Shown: positions 53,447-64,000 of the stretch, in pieces
How positions within the stretch are numbered: the stretch's first letter is position 1
Layout: the number at the start of each line of letters is the position of its first letter
Translations under genes and position numbers: made by a program
Notes under the pieces: model-generated
Database searches by the model: none
What the model was told of the DNA's origin: nothing
What the model saw: the letters and a program-made list of their open reading frames with translations, nothing else
Origin: Nematostella vectensis
Lineage: Eukaryota > Cnidaria > Anthozoa > Actiniaria > Edwardsiidae
Length of the DNA stretch: 64,000 bases
Direction of reading: 5' to 3'
Assembly: GCF_932526225.1 (NCBI RefSeq)
Contig: NC_064048.1
Coordinates: 11,663,665 to 11,727,664 of the forward strand

Positions 53447-54754
53447 GTTCAAGATAACGTTTTTTAGTATTTTTTTATAATACTCATCAAAAAAGTGGTG
53501 TGACATAGGTTCGTCTACCTGATCCAGGATACTAAAGATACAGGCTTGATATGCATTATATACAGCTAGCAAAATGAGCTTGCTAGCTTTACTGATTATT
53601 TGTATTCGATATTTTCCTAGTAAGAGAACAAAAATAAAAAGCAAAGAGTCGAGGAAGTAAACAAGTTATGTGATCTTTAATGTTTTATTAGGAGGGGTAC
53701 ATTTTGTACAAAGAAGCATACATAGAATATGCTTAAAAGTGCAGTGTGATGAAGAGCTTTGCAATAGCTCTCCGGCCAGGACACAATGAATTTCAGTCAA
53801 ATTCTAATGTTGACCTAAGAGCCTTTGGTCCATGTGGAAGACTTAAATTCAAAGGAAATGCCCACAAACTGTCAATAAACATTCAGTAAAATATCGAATA
53901 TTATTTTAACAAAGCATTGACAACTATTAAAGTTCAACTGTGTGTAGACAATTGAAAGCCTACAAGAAACACTGACTCCAGACATGCGCAGTGCCATGAC
54001 GCTGCCCCTTTAATGAGTGGAGAGGGGAGGGATACAAGTTTATTAAAAGTCTATTTGTGAGACCAACAAACTGGTTGAAAGAACAAGCGTGTTAATAGTA
54101 AAACAATTATTTGATTACAAAACTACTGTAGATTCCTTTGCACCAAGATAATAACACACATTATTTTGTTTGTTATTTAGGAGGAACGATACGAGCTCTA
54201 CGAGACAAATGAGAAGTATTTATTACTCATCTAAATTATACACGTAAATAATAATATTCAAAAGAACTACTGTAACTAAGTAAGTAACACTCACATGTTT
54301 TTAAAATTTTAAATAAGTATACAGTTTCATTCAGATACATCTTGTGGTCACTGTGCCATCTACAGGGCCATACCCAAAGCACCTGTGCACCCCATCCAAC
54401 TAAGGGCATCGGCTGCACAGATGTTCCTGATAAATGGGGCAGGAAAATTTTCCGCGACACCGTGCTTTCATGGTCCCCCATGATTCCTTGTTGGGTGAAG
54501 CCCCTCTAGATGTTGACATGTCAACTTCGCAGTCACATGAAAGAAATGTCTAATAGTGTTTTGCAGTCAAGTTGGTTTACGATAATTGGTTACAATAGTT
54601 GGTTACAATAATTTTGAAAAATTGTTATCATAGCTATGGTCAAATACTGTACATAGAACTGCAAATAAAAAGACTAAAAAAAATAATAATAAAAATAAAG
54701 CAAAACTAAAAGTAAAGCAAAAAACGACAGAGACATTCTGTACACAATAAAAGA
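53048..54754 (+). repeat. Tandem unit 32 (1,707 bp)
   Basis: Pol III candidate 53148-53405; T-tract 53414-53441 (28 T, GG type). G-to-T at 53260 creates a stop in the plus-strand ORF. C-to-A at 53382 falls in an unconstrained B-box position and unpairs one base of the B-box hairpin. Confidence 0.97.
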
Positions 54755-56457
54755 CAATGCGCCCGCGTGCGTTACGATGCCACGCCGACATAGCGAGCCC
54801 CCAAGGGACCCAAAACGCCCACATAGACCTGTATTTTTTTTCATCCTATATCTCAGCGAGCTGTGCGTGGCGTAACCGTATTACAGGCCTGGGATCCTGG
54901 TTATTGTCCTCCCCATTAATGCGCGGGTTGGAATACCTTGCAAGAGTGTTGTACAGCATATTCGCCGGAAATATCGGTGCTTGGGGCCTTCGGGTTCTTT
55001 ACAGCCTTCCGTAAAAGCCTTGTGCTGCCATACCGATTGGGTAATCCGTATGTATGGTTTCCGTTTTGTTCTTTAGGCCGGGTTCGATCCGAGGCCAATG
55101 GCCTTTTTTTTTCTCTATGGTTTTTTTTTTTTTTTTTTTTTTTTACACAGTTCAAGATAACGTTTTTTAGTATTTTTTTATAATACTCATCAAAAAAGTG
55201 GTGTGACATAGGTTCGTCTACCTGATCCAGGATACTAAAGATACAGGCTTGATATGCATTATATACAGCTAGCAAAATGAGCTTGCTAGCTTTACTGATT
55301 ATTTGTATTCGATATTTTCCTAGTAAGAGAACAAAAATAAAAAGCAAAGAGTCGAGGAAGTAAACAAGTTATGTGATCTTTAATGTTTTATTAGGAGGGG
55401 TACATTTTGTACAAAGAAGCATACATAGAATATGCTTAAAAGTGCAGTGTGATGAAGAGCTTTGCAATAGCTCTCCGGCCAGGACACAATGAATTTCAGT
55501 CAAATTCTAATGTTGACCTAAGAGCCTTTGGTCCATGTGGAAGACTTAAATTCAAAGGAAATGCCCACAAACTGTCAATAAACATTCAGTAAAATATCGA
55601 ATATTATTTTAACAAAGCATTGACAACTATTAAAGTTCAACTGTGTGTAGACAATTGAAAGCCTACAAGAAACACTGACTCCAGACATGCGCAGTGCCAT
55701 GACGCTGCCCCTTTAATGAGTGGAGAGGGGAGGGATACAAGTTTATTAAAAGTCTATTTGTGAGACCAACAAACTGGTTGAAAGAACAAGCGTGTTAATA
55801 GTAAAACAATTATTTGATTACAAAACTACTGTAGATTCCTTTGCACCAAGATAATAACACACATTATTTTGTTTGTTATTTAGGAGGAACGATACGAGCT
55901 CTACGAGACAAATGAGAAGTATTTATTACTCATCTAAATTATACACGTAAATAATAATATTCAAAAGAACTACTGTAACTAAGTAAGTAACACTCACATG
56001 TTTTTAAAATTTTAAATAAGTATACAGTTTCATTCAGATACATCTTGTGGTCACTGTGCCATCTACAGGGCCATACCCAAAGCACCTGTGCACCCCATCC
56101 AACTAAGGGCATCGGCTGCACAGATGTTCCTGATAAATGGGGCAGGAAAATTTTCCGCGACACCGTGCTTTCATGGTCCCCCATGATTCCTTGTTGGGTG
56201 AAGCCCCTCTAGATGTTGACATGTCAACTTCGCAGTCACATGAAAGAAATGTCTAATAGTGTTTTGCAGTCAAGTTGGTTTACGATAATTGGTTACAATA
56301 GTTGGTTACAATAATTTTGAAAAATTGTTATCATAGCTATGGTCAAATACTGTACATAGAACTGCAAATAAAAAGACTAAAAAAAATAATAATAAAAATA
56401 AAGCAAAACTAAAAGTAAAGCAAAAAACGACAGAGACATTCTGTACACAATAAAAGA
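54755..56457 (+). repeat. Tandem unit 33 (1,703 bp)
   Basis: Pol III candidate 54855-55112; T-tract 55121-55144 (24 T, GG type). C-to-G at 55091 hits the final C of the B-box consensus, so this copy is the likeliest to have a weakened promoter. Confidence 0.97.
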
Positions 56458-56823
56458 CAATGCGCCCGCGTGCGTTACGATGCCACGCCGACATAGCGAG
56501 CCCCCAAGGGACCCAAAACGCCCACATAGACCTGTATTTTTTTTCATCCTATATCTCAGCGAGCTGTGCGTGGCGTAACCGTATTACAGGCCTGGGATCC
56601 TGGTTATTGTCCTCCCCATTAATGCGCGGGTTGGAATACCTTGCAAGAGTGTTGTACAGCATATTCGCCGGAAATATCGGTGCTTGGGGCCTTCGGGTTC
56701 TTTACAGCCTTCCGTAAAAGCCTTGTGCTGCCATACCGATTGGGTAATCCGTATGTATGGTTTCCGTTTTGTTCTTTAGGCCGGGTTCGATCCCAGGCCA
56801 ATGGCCTTTTTTTTTCTCTATGG

Positions 56824-56854
<31 letters not shown>

Positions 56855-58162
56855 GTTCAAGATAACGTTTTTTAGTATTTTTTTATAATACTCATCAAAA
56901 AAGTGGTGTGACATAGGTTCGTCTACCTGATCCAGGATACTAAAGATACAGGCTTGATATGCATTATATACAGCTAGCAAAATGAGCTTGCTAGCTTTAC
57001 TGATTATTTGTATTCGATATTTTCCTAGTAAGAGAACAAAAATAAAAAGCAAAGAGTCGAGGAAGTAAACAAGTTATGTGATCTTTAATGTTTTATTAGG
57101 AGGGGTACATTTTGTACAAAGAAGCATACATAGAATATGCTTAAAAGTGCAGTGTGATGAAGAGCTTTGCAATAGCTCTCCGGCCAGGACACAATGAATT
57201 TCAGTCAAATTCTAATGTTGACCTAAGAGCCTTTGGTCCATGTGGAAGACTTAAATTCAAAGGAAATGCCCACAAACTGTCAATAAACATTCAGTAAAAT
57301 ATCGAATATTATTTTAACAAAGCATTGACAACTATTAAAGTTCAACTGTGTGTAGACAATTGAAAGCCTACAAGAAACACTGACTCCAGACATGCGCAGT
57401 GCCATGACGCTGCCCCTTTAATGAGTGGAGAGGGGAGGGATACAAGTTTATTAAAAGTCTATTTGTGAGACCAACAAACTGGTTGAAAGAACAAGCGTGT
57501 TAATAGTAAAACAATTATTTGATTACAAAACTACTGTAGATTCCTTTGCACCAAGATAATAACACACATTATTTTGTTTGTTATTTAGGAGGAACGATAC
57601 GAGCTCTACGAGACAAATGAGAAGTATTTATTACTCATCTAAATTATACACGTAAATAATAATATTCAAAAGAACTACTGTAACTAAGTAAGTAACACTC
57701 ACATGTTTTTAAAATTTTAAATAAGTATACAGTTTCATTCAGATACATCTTGTGGTCACTGTGCCATCTACAGGGCCATACCCAAAGCACCTGTGCACCC
57801 CATCCAACTAAGGGCATCGGCTGCACAGATGTTCCTGATAAATGGGGCAGGAAAATTTTCCGCGACACCGTGCTTTCATGGTCCCCCATGATTCCTTGTT
57901 GGGTGAAGCCCCTCTAGATGTTGACATGTCAACTTCGCAGTCACATGAAAGAAATGTCTAATAGTGTTTTGCAGTCAAGTTGGTTTACGATAATTGGTTA
58001 CAATAGTTGGTTACAATAATTTTGAAAAATTGTTATCATAGCTATGGTCAAATACTGTACATAGAACTGCAAATAAAAAGACTAAAAAAAATAATAATAA
58101 AAATAAAGCAAAACTAAAAGTAAAGCAAAAAACGACAGAGACATTCTGTACACAATAAAAGA
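56458..58162 (+). repeat. Tandem unit 34 (1,705 bp)
   Basis: Pol III candidate 56558-56815; T-tract 56824-56849 (26 T, GG type). No substitution noticed. Confidence 0.97.
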
Positions 58163-58526
58163 CAATGCGCCCGCGTGCGTTACGATGCCACGCCGACATA
58201 GCGAGCCCCCAAGGGACCCAAAACGCCCACATAGACCTGTATTTTTTTTCATCCTATATCTCAGCGAGCTGTGCGTGGCGTAACCGTATTACAGGCCTGG
58301 GATCCTGGTTATTGTCCTCCCCATTAATGCGCGGGTTGGAATACCTTGCAAGAGTGTTGTACAGCATATTCGCCGGAAATATCGGTGCTTGGGGCCTTCG
58401 GGTTCTTTACAGCCTTCCGTAAAAGCCTTGTGCTGCCATACCGATTGGGTAATCCGTATGTATGGTTTCCGTTTTGTTCTTTAGGCCGGGTTCGATCCCA
58501 GGCCAATGGCCTTTTTTTTTCTCTAT

Positions 58527-58568
<42 letters not shown>

Positions 58569-59876
58569 GTTCAAGATAACGTTTTTTAGTATTTTTTTAT
58601 AATACTCATCAAAAAAGTGGTGTGACATAGGTTCGTCTACCTGATCCAGGATACTAAAGATACAGGCTTGATATGCATTATATACAGCTAGCAAAATGAG
58701 CTTGCTAGCTTTACTGATTATTTGTATTCGATATTTTCCTAGTAAGAGAACAAAAATAAAAAGCAAAGAGTCGAGGAAGTAAACAAGTTATGTGATCTTT
58801 AATGTTTTATTAGGAGGGGTACATTTTGTACAAAGAAGCATACATAGAATATGCTTAAAAGTGCAGTGTGATGAAGAGCTTTGCAATAGCTCTCCGGCCA
58901 GGACACAATGAATTTCAGTCAAATTCTAATGTTGACCTAAGAGCCTTTGGTCCATGTGGAAGACTTAAATTCAAAGGAAATGCCCACAAACTGTCAATAA
59001 ACATTCAGTAAAATATCGAATATTATTTTAACAAAGCATTGACAACTATTAAAGTTCAACTGTGTGTAGACAATTGAAAGCCTACAAGAAACACTGACTC
59101 CAGACATGCGCAGTGCCATGACGCTGCCCCTTTAATGAGTGGAGAGGGGAGGGATACAAGTTTATTAAAAGTCTATTTGTGAGACCAACAAACTGGTTGA
59201 AAGAACAAGCGTGTTAATAGTAAAACAATTATTTGATTACAAAACTACTGTAGATTCCTTTGCACCAAGATAATAACACACATTATTTTGTTTGTTATTT
59301 AGGAGGAACGATACGAGCTCTACGAGACAAATGAGAAGTATTTATTACTCATCTAAATTATACACGTAAATAATAATATTCAAAAGAACTACTGTAACTA
59401 AGTAAGTAACACTCACATGTTTTTAAAATTTTAAATAAGTATACAGTTTCATTCAGATACATCTTGTGGTCACTGTGCCATCTACAGGGCCATACCCAAA
59501 GCACCTGTGCACCCCATCCAACTAAGGGCATCGGCTGCACAGATGTTCCTGATAAATGGGGCAGGAAAATTTTCCGCGACACCGTGCTTTCATGGTCCCC
59601 CATGATTCCTTGTTGGGTGAAGCCCCTCTAGATGTTGACATGTCAACTTCGCAGTCACATGAAAGAAATGTCTAATAGTGTTTTGCAGTCAAGTTGGTTT
59701 ACGATAATTGGTTACAATAGTTGGTTACAATAATTTTGAAAAATTGTTATCATAGCTATGGTCAAATACTGTACATAGAACTGCAAATAAAAAGACTAAA
59801 AAAAATAATAATAAAAATAAAGCAAAACTAAAAGTAAAGCAAAAAACGACAGAGACATTCTGTACACAATAAAAGA
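58163..59876 (+). repeat. Tandem unit 35 (1,714 bp)
   Basis: Pol III candidate 58263-58520; T-tract 58529-58563 (35 T, GG type). No substitution noticed. Confidence 0.97.
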
Positions 59877-60240
59877 CAATGCGCCCGCGTGCGTTACGAT
59901 GCCACGCCGACATAGCGAGCCCCCAAGGGACCCAAAACGCCCACATAGACCTGTATTTTTTTTCATCCTATATCTCAGCGAGCTGTGCGTGGCGTAACCG
60001 TATTACAGGCCTGGGATCCTGGTTATTGTCCTCCCCATTAATGCGCGGGTTGGAATACCTTGCAAGAGTGTTGTACAGCATATTCGCCGGAAATATCGGT
60101 GCTTGGGGCCTTCGGGTTCTTTACAGCCTTCCGTAAAAGCCTTGTGCTGCCATACCGATTGGGTAATCCGTATGTATGGTTTCCGTTTTGTTCTTTAGGC
60201 CGGGTTCGATCCCAGGCCAATGGCATTTTTTTTTCTCTAT

Positions 60241-60280
<40 letters not shown>

Positions 60281-61588
60281 GTTCAAGATAACGTTTTTTA
60301 GTATTTTTTTATAATACTCATCAAAAAAGTGGTGTGACATAGGTTCGTCTACCTGATCCAGGATACTAAAGATACAGGCTTGATATGCATTATATACAGC
60401 TAGCAAAATGAGCTTGCTAGCTTTACTGATTATTTGTATTCGATATTTTCCTAGTAAGAGAACAAAAATAAAAAGCAAAGAGTCGAGGAAGTAAACAAGT
60501 TATGTGATCTTTAATGTTTTATTAGGAGGGGTACATTTTGTACAAAGAAGCATACATAGAATATGCTTAAAAGTGCAGTGTGATGAAGAGCTTTGCAATA
60601 GCTCTCCGGCCAGGACACAATGAATTTCAGTCAAATTCTAATGTTGACCTAAGAGCCTTTGGTCCATGTGGAAGACTTAAATTCAAAGGAAATGCCCACA
60701 AACTGTCAATAAACATTCAGTAAAATATCGAATATTATTTTAACAAAGCATTGACAACTATTAAAGTTCAACTGTGTGTAGACAATTGAAAGCCTACAAG
60801 AAACACTGACTCCAGACATGCGCAGTGCCATGACGCTGCCCCTTTAATGAGTGGAGAGGGGAGGGATACAAGTTTATTAAAAGTCTATTTGTGAGACCAA
60901 CAAACTGGTTGAAAGAACAAGCGTGTTAATAGTAAAACAATTATTTGATTACAAAACTACTGTAGATTCCTTTGCACCAAGATAATAACACACATTATTT
61001 TGTTTGTTATTTAGGAGGAACGATACGAGCTCTACGAGACAAATGAGAAGTATTTATTACTCATCTAAATTATACACGTAAATAATAATATTCAAAAGAA
61101 CTACTGTAACTAAGTAAGTAACACTCACATGTTTTTAAAATTTTAAATAAGTATACAGTTTCATTCAGATACATCTTGTGGTCACTGTGCCATCTACAGG
61201 GCCATACCCAAAGCACCTGTGCACCCCATCCAACTAAGGGCATCGGCTGCACAGATGTTCCTGATAAATGGGGCAGGAAAATTTTCCGCGACACCGTGCT
61301 TTCATGGTCCCCCATGATTCCTTGTTGGGTGAAGCCCCTCTAGATGTTGACATGTCAACTTCGCAGTCACATGAAAGAAATGTCTAATAGTGTTTTGCAG
61401 TCAAGTTGGTTTACGATAATTGGTTACAATAGTTGGTTACAATAATTTTGAAAAATTGTTATCATAGCTATGGTCAAATACTGTACATAGAACTGCAAAT
61501 AAAAAGACTAAAAAAAATAATAATAAAAATAAAGCAAAACTAAAAGTAAAGCAAAAAACGACAGAGACATTCTGTACACAATAAAAGA
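59877..61588 (+). repeat. Tandem unit 36 (1,712 bp)
   Basis: Pol III candidate 59977-60234; T-tract 60243-60275 (33 T, GG type). C-to-A at 60225, directly before the terminator T-run, weakens the small GGCC hairpin but leaves nine T. Confidence 0.97.
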
Positions 61589-61952
61589 CAATGCGCCCGC
61601 GTGCGTTACGATGCCACGCCGACATAGCGAGCCCCCAAGGGACCCAAAACGCCCACATAGACCTGTATTTTTTTTCATCCTATATCTCAGCGAGCTGTGC
61701 GTGGCGTAACCGTATTACAGGCCTGGGATCCTGGTTATTGTCCTCCCCATTAATGCGCGGGTTGGAATACCTTGCAAGAGTGTTGTACAGCATATTCGCC
61801 GGAAATATCGGTGCTTGGGGCCTTCGGGTTCTTTACAGCCTTCCGTAAAAGCCTTGTGCTGCCATAACGATTGGGTAATCCGTATGTATGGTTTCCGTTT
61901 TGTTCTTTAGGCCGGGTTCGATCCCAGGCCAATGGCCTTTTTTTTTCTCTAT

Positions 61953-61992
<40 letters not shown>

Positions 61993-63300
61993 GTTCAAGA
62001 TAACGTTTTTTAGTATTTTTTTATAATACTCATCAAAAAAGTGGTGTGACATAGGTTCGTCTACCTGATCCAGGATACTAAAGATACAGGCTTGATATGC
62101 ATTATATACAGCTAGCAAAATGAGCTTGCTAGCTTTACTGATTATTTGTATTCGATATTTTCCTAGTAAGAGAACAAAAATAAAAAGCAAAGAGTCGAGG
62201 AAGTAAACAAGTTATGTGATCTTTAATGTTTTATTAGGAGGGGTACATTTTGTACAAAGAAGCATACATAGAATATGCTTAAAAGTGCAGTGTGATGAAG
62301 AGCTTTGCAATAGCTCTCCGGCCAGGACACAATGAATTTCAGTCAAATTCTAATGTTGACCTAAGAGCCTTTGGTCCATGTGGAAGACTTAAATTCAAAG
62401 GAAATGCCCACAAACTGTCAATAAACATTCAGTAAAATATCGAATATTATTTTAACAAAGCATTGACAACTATTAAAGTTCAACTGTGTGTAGACAATTG
62501 AAAGCCTACAAGAAACACTGACTCCAGACATGCGCAGTGCCATGACGCTGCCCCTTTAATGAGTGGAGAGGGGAGGGATACAAGTTTATTAAAAGTCTAT
62601 TTGTGAGACCAACAAACTGGTTGAAAGAACAAGCGTGTTAATAGTAAAACAATTATTTGATTACAAAACTACTGTAGATTCCTTTGCACCAAGATAATAA
62701 CACACATTATTTTGTTTGTTATTTAGGAGGAACGATACGAGCTCTACGAGACAAATGAGAAGTATTTATTACTCATCTAAATTATACACGTAAATAATAA
62801 TATTCAAAAGAACTACTGTAACTAAGTAAGTAACACTCACATGTTTTTAAAATTTTAAATAAGTATACAGTTTCATTCAGATACATCTTGTGGTCACTGT
62901 GCCATCTACAGGGCCATACCCAAAGCACCTGTGCACCCCATCCAACTAAGGGCATCGGCTGCACAGATGTTCCTGATAAATGGGGCAGGAAAATTTTCCG
63001 CGACACCGTGCTTTCATGGTCCCCCATGATTCCTTGTTGGGTGAAGCCCCTCTAGATGTTGACATGTCAACTTCGCAGTCACATGAAAGAAATGTCTAAT
63101 AGTGTTTTGCAGTCAAGTTGGTTTACGATAATTGGTTACAATAGTTGGTTACAATAATTTTGAAAAATTGTTATCATAGCTATGGTCAAATACTGTACAT
63201 AGAACTGCAAATAAAAAGACTAAAAAAAATAATAATAAAAATAAAGCAAAACTAAAAGTAAAGCAAAAAACGACAGAGACATTCTGTACACAATAAAAGA
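61589..63300 (+). repeat. Tandem unit 37 (1,712 bp)
   Basis: Pol III candidate 61689-61946; T-tract 61955-61987 (33 T, GG type). C-to-A at 61867, in the 5' arm of the long hairpin. Confidence 0.97.
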
Positions 63301-64000
63301 CAATGCGCCCGCGTGCGTTACGATGCCACGCCGACATAGCGAGCCCCCAAGGGACCCAAAACGCCCACATAGACCTGTATTTTTTTTCATCCTATATCTC
63401 AGCGAGCTGTGCGTGGCGTAACCGTATTACAGGCCTGGGATCCTGGTTATTGTCCTCCCCATTAATGCGCGGGTTGGAATACCTTGCAAGAGTGTTGTAC
63501 AGCATATTCGCCGGAAATATCGGTGCTTGGGGCCTTCGGGTTCTTTACAGCCTTCCGTAAAAGCCTTGTGCTGCCATACCGATTGGGTAATCCGTATGTA
63601 TGGTTTCCGTTTTGTTCTTTAGGCCGGGTTCGATCCCAGGCCAATGGCCTTTTTTTTTCTCTATGATTTTTTTTTTTTTTTTTTTTTTCACACAGTTCAA
63701 GATAACGTTTTTTAGTATTTTTTTATAATACTCATCAAAAAAGTGGTGTGACATAGGTTCGTCTACCTGATCCAGGATACTAAAGATACAGGCTTGATAT
63801 GCATTATATACAGCTAGCAAAATGAGCTTGCTAGCTTTACTGATTATTTGTATTCGATATTTTCCTAGTAAGAGAACAAAAATAAAAAGCAAAGAGTCGA
63901 GGAAGTAAACAAGTTATGTGATCTTTAATGTTTTATTAGGAGGGGTACATTTTGTACAAAGAAGCATACATAGAATATGCTTAAAAGTGCAGTGTGATGA
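63301..64000 (+). repeat. Tandem unit 38, partial (first 700 bp)
   Basis: Pol III candidate 63401-63658 is complete. T-tract 63667-63688 has 22 T. Both tract borders differ from every other unit: GG is GA (A at 63666), and the T before ACACAG is C (63689). The window ends inside the inverted-repeat cluster. Confidence 0.97.

Larger units (their letters stand above)
1..64000 (+). repeat. Homogeneous tandem array of a 1.7-kb unit, 37 full copies plus a partial one
   Basis: Units start at 1, 1703, 3404, 5120, 6824, 8537, 10256, 11968, 13682, 15400, 17116, 18832, 20548, 22266, 23970, 25686, 27395, 29107, 30815, 32518, 34225, 35935, 37644, 39350, 41057, 42762, 44469, 46186, 47906, 49620, 51335, 53048, 54755, 56458, 58163, 59877, 61589 and 63301. 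The phase is arbitrary: each unit is taken to begin at the C before ATGCGCCCGC. Spacing is 1,701-1,720 bp, and the spread comes from a T-tract near offset 367 plus a few one-base indels. About 34 substitutions were noticed by eye across all copies. All copies are head to tail and both window edges lie inside the array. Such homogeneity implies recent amplification or strong concerted evolution. Assembly collapse or expansion could have altered the copy number. Confidence 0.99.

Noticed and set aside
1-64000. CRISPR array
   Set aside because: The repeat is 1.7 kb with no short repeat/unique spacer alternation and no cas genes.

Overview
The whole window is one head-to-tail tandem array. A single unit of 1,701-1,720 bp is repeated 37 complete times (units 1-37, starts 1 to 61589), followed by the first 700 bp of unit 38 (63301-64000). 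All units face the same way. No unique DNA, inversion or foreign insertion interrupts them, and the array runs to both window edges, so its true size is unknown. Reading by eye I found only about 34 single-base differences in 64 kb. Almost all length variation comes from one T-tract of 22-42 bases. I see no credible protein gene, rRNA, complete tRNA, CRISPR array or bacterial operon.

The array looks eukaryotic: a kilobase-scale, nearly identical satellite-like family with RNA polymerase III-type signals, long homopolymers and no coding density. I cannot name the species or clade.

Each unit has two compartments. The first, offsets about 1-390, contains the GC-rich part of the unit. It holds an A-box match (114-124 in unit 1), an exact B-box match (327-337), a run of nine T (350-358) and then the variable T-tract (367-389). 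Between the boxes are a UUCG-type hairpin and a longer hairpin, and the B box sits in a hairpin. This is the best candidate for a gene: a Pol III type-2 transcript of about 250 nt, which I do not recognise as a known RNA. The second compartment, offsets about 390-1700, is AT-rich and apparently non-coding. It contains several short perfect inverted repeats, a 14-bp palindrome, a triplicated 13-mer and an A-rich stretch.

The GC-rich compartment plus T-tract is bracketed by an imperfect 17-bp direct repeat (13 of 17 identical). This suggests, without proving, that a retroposon-like Pol III element inserted into AT-rich DNA, and that the composite was then amplified and kept homogeneous. Rare variants shared by distant units, and a G/GG allele beside the T-tract that alternates between neighbours, point to ongoing unequal exchange or gene conversion. 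Small ORFs recur in every unit only because the DNA recurs. Several change frame when the T-tract changes length.
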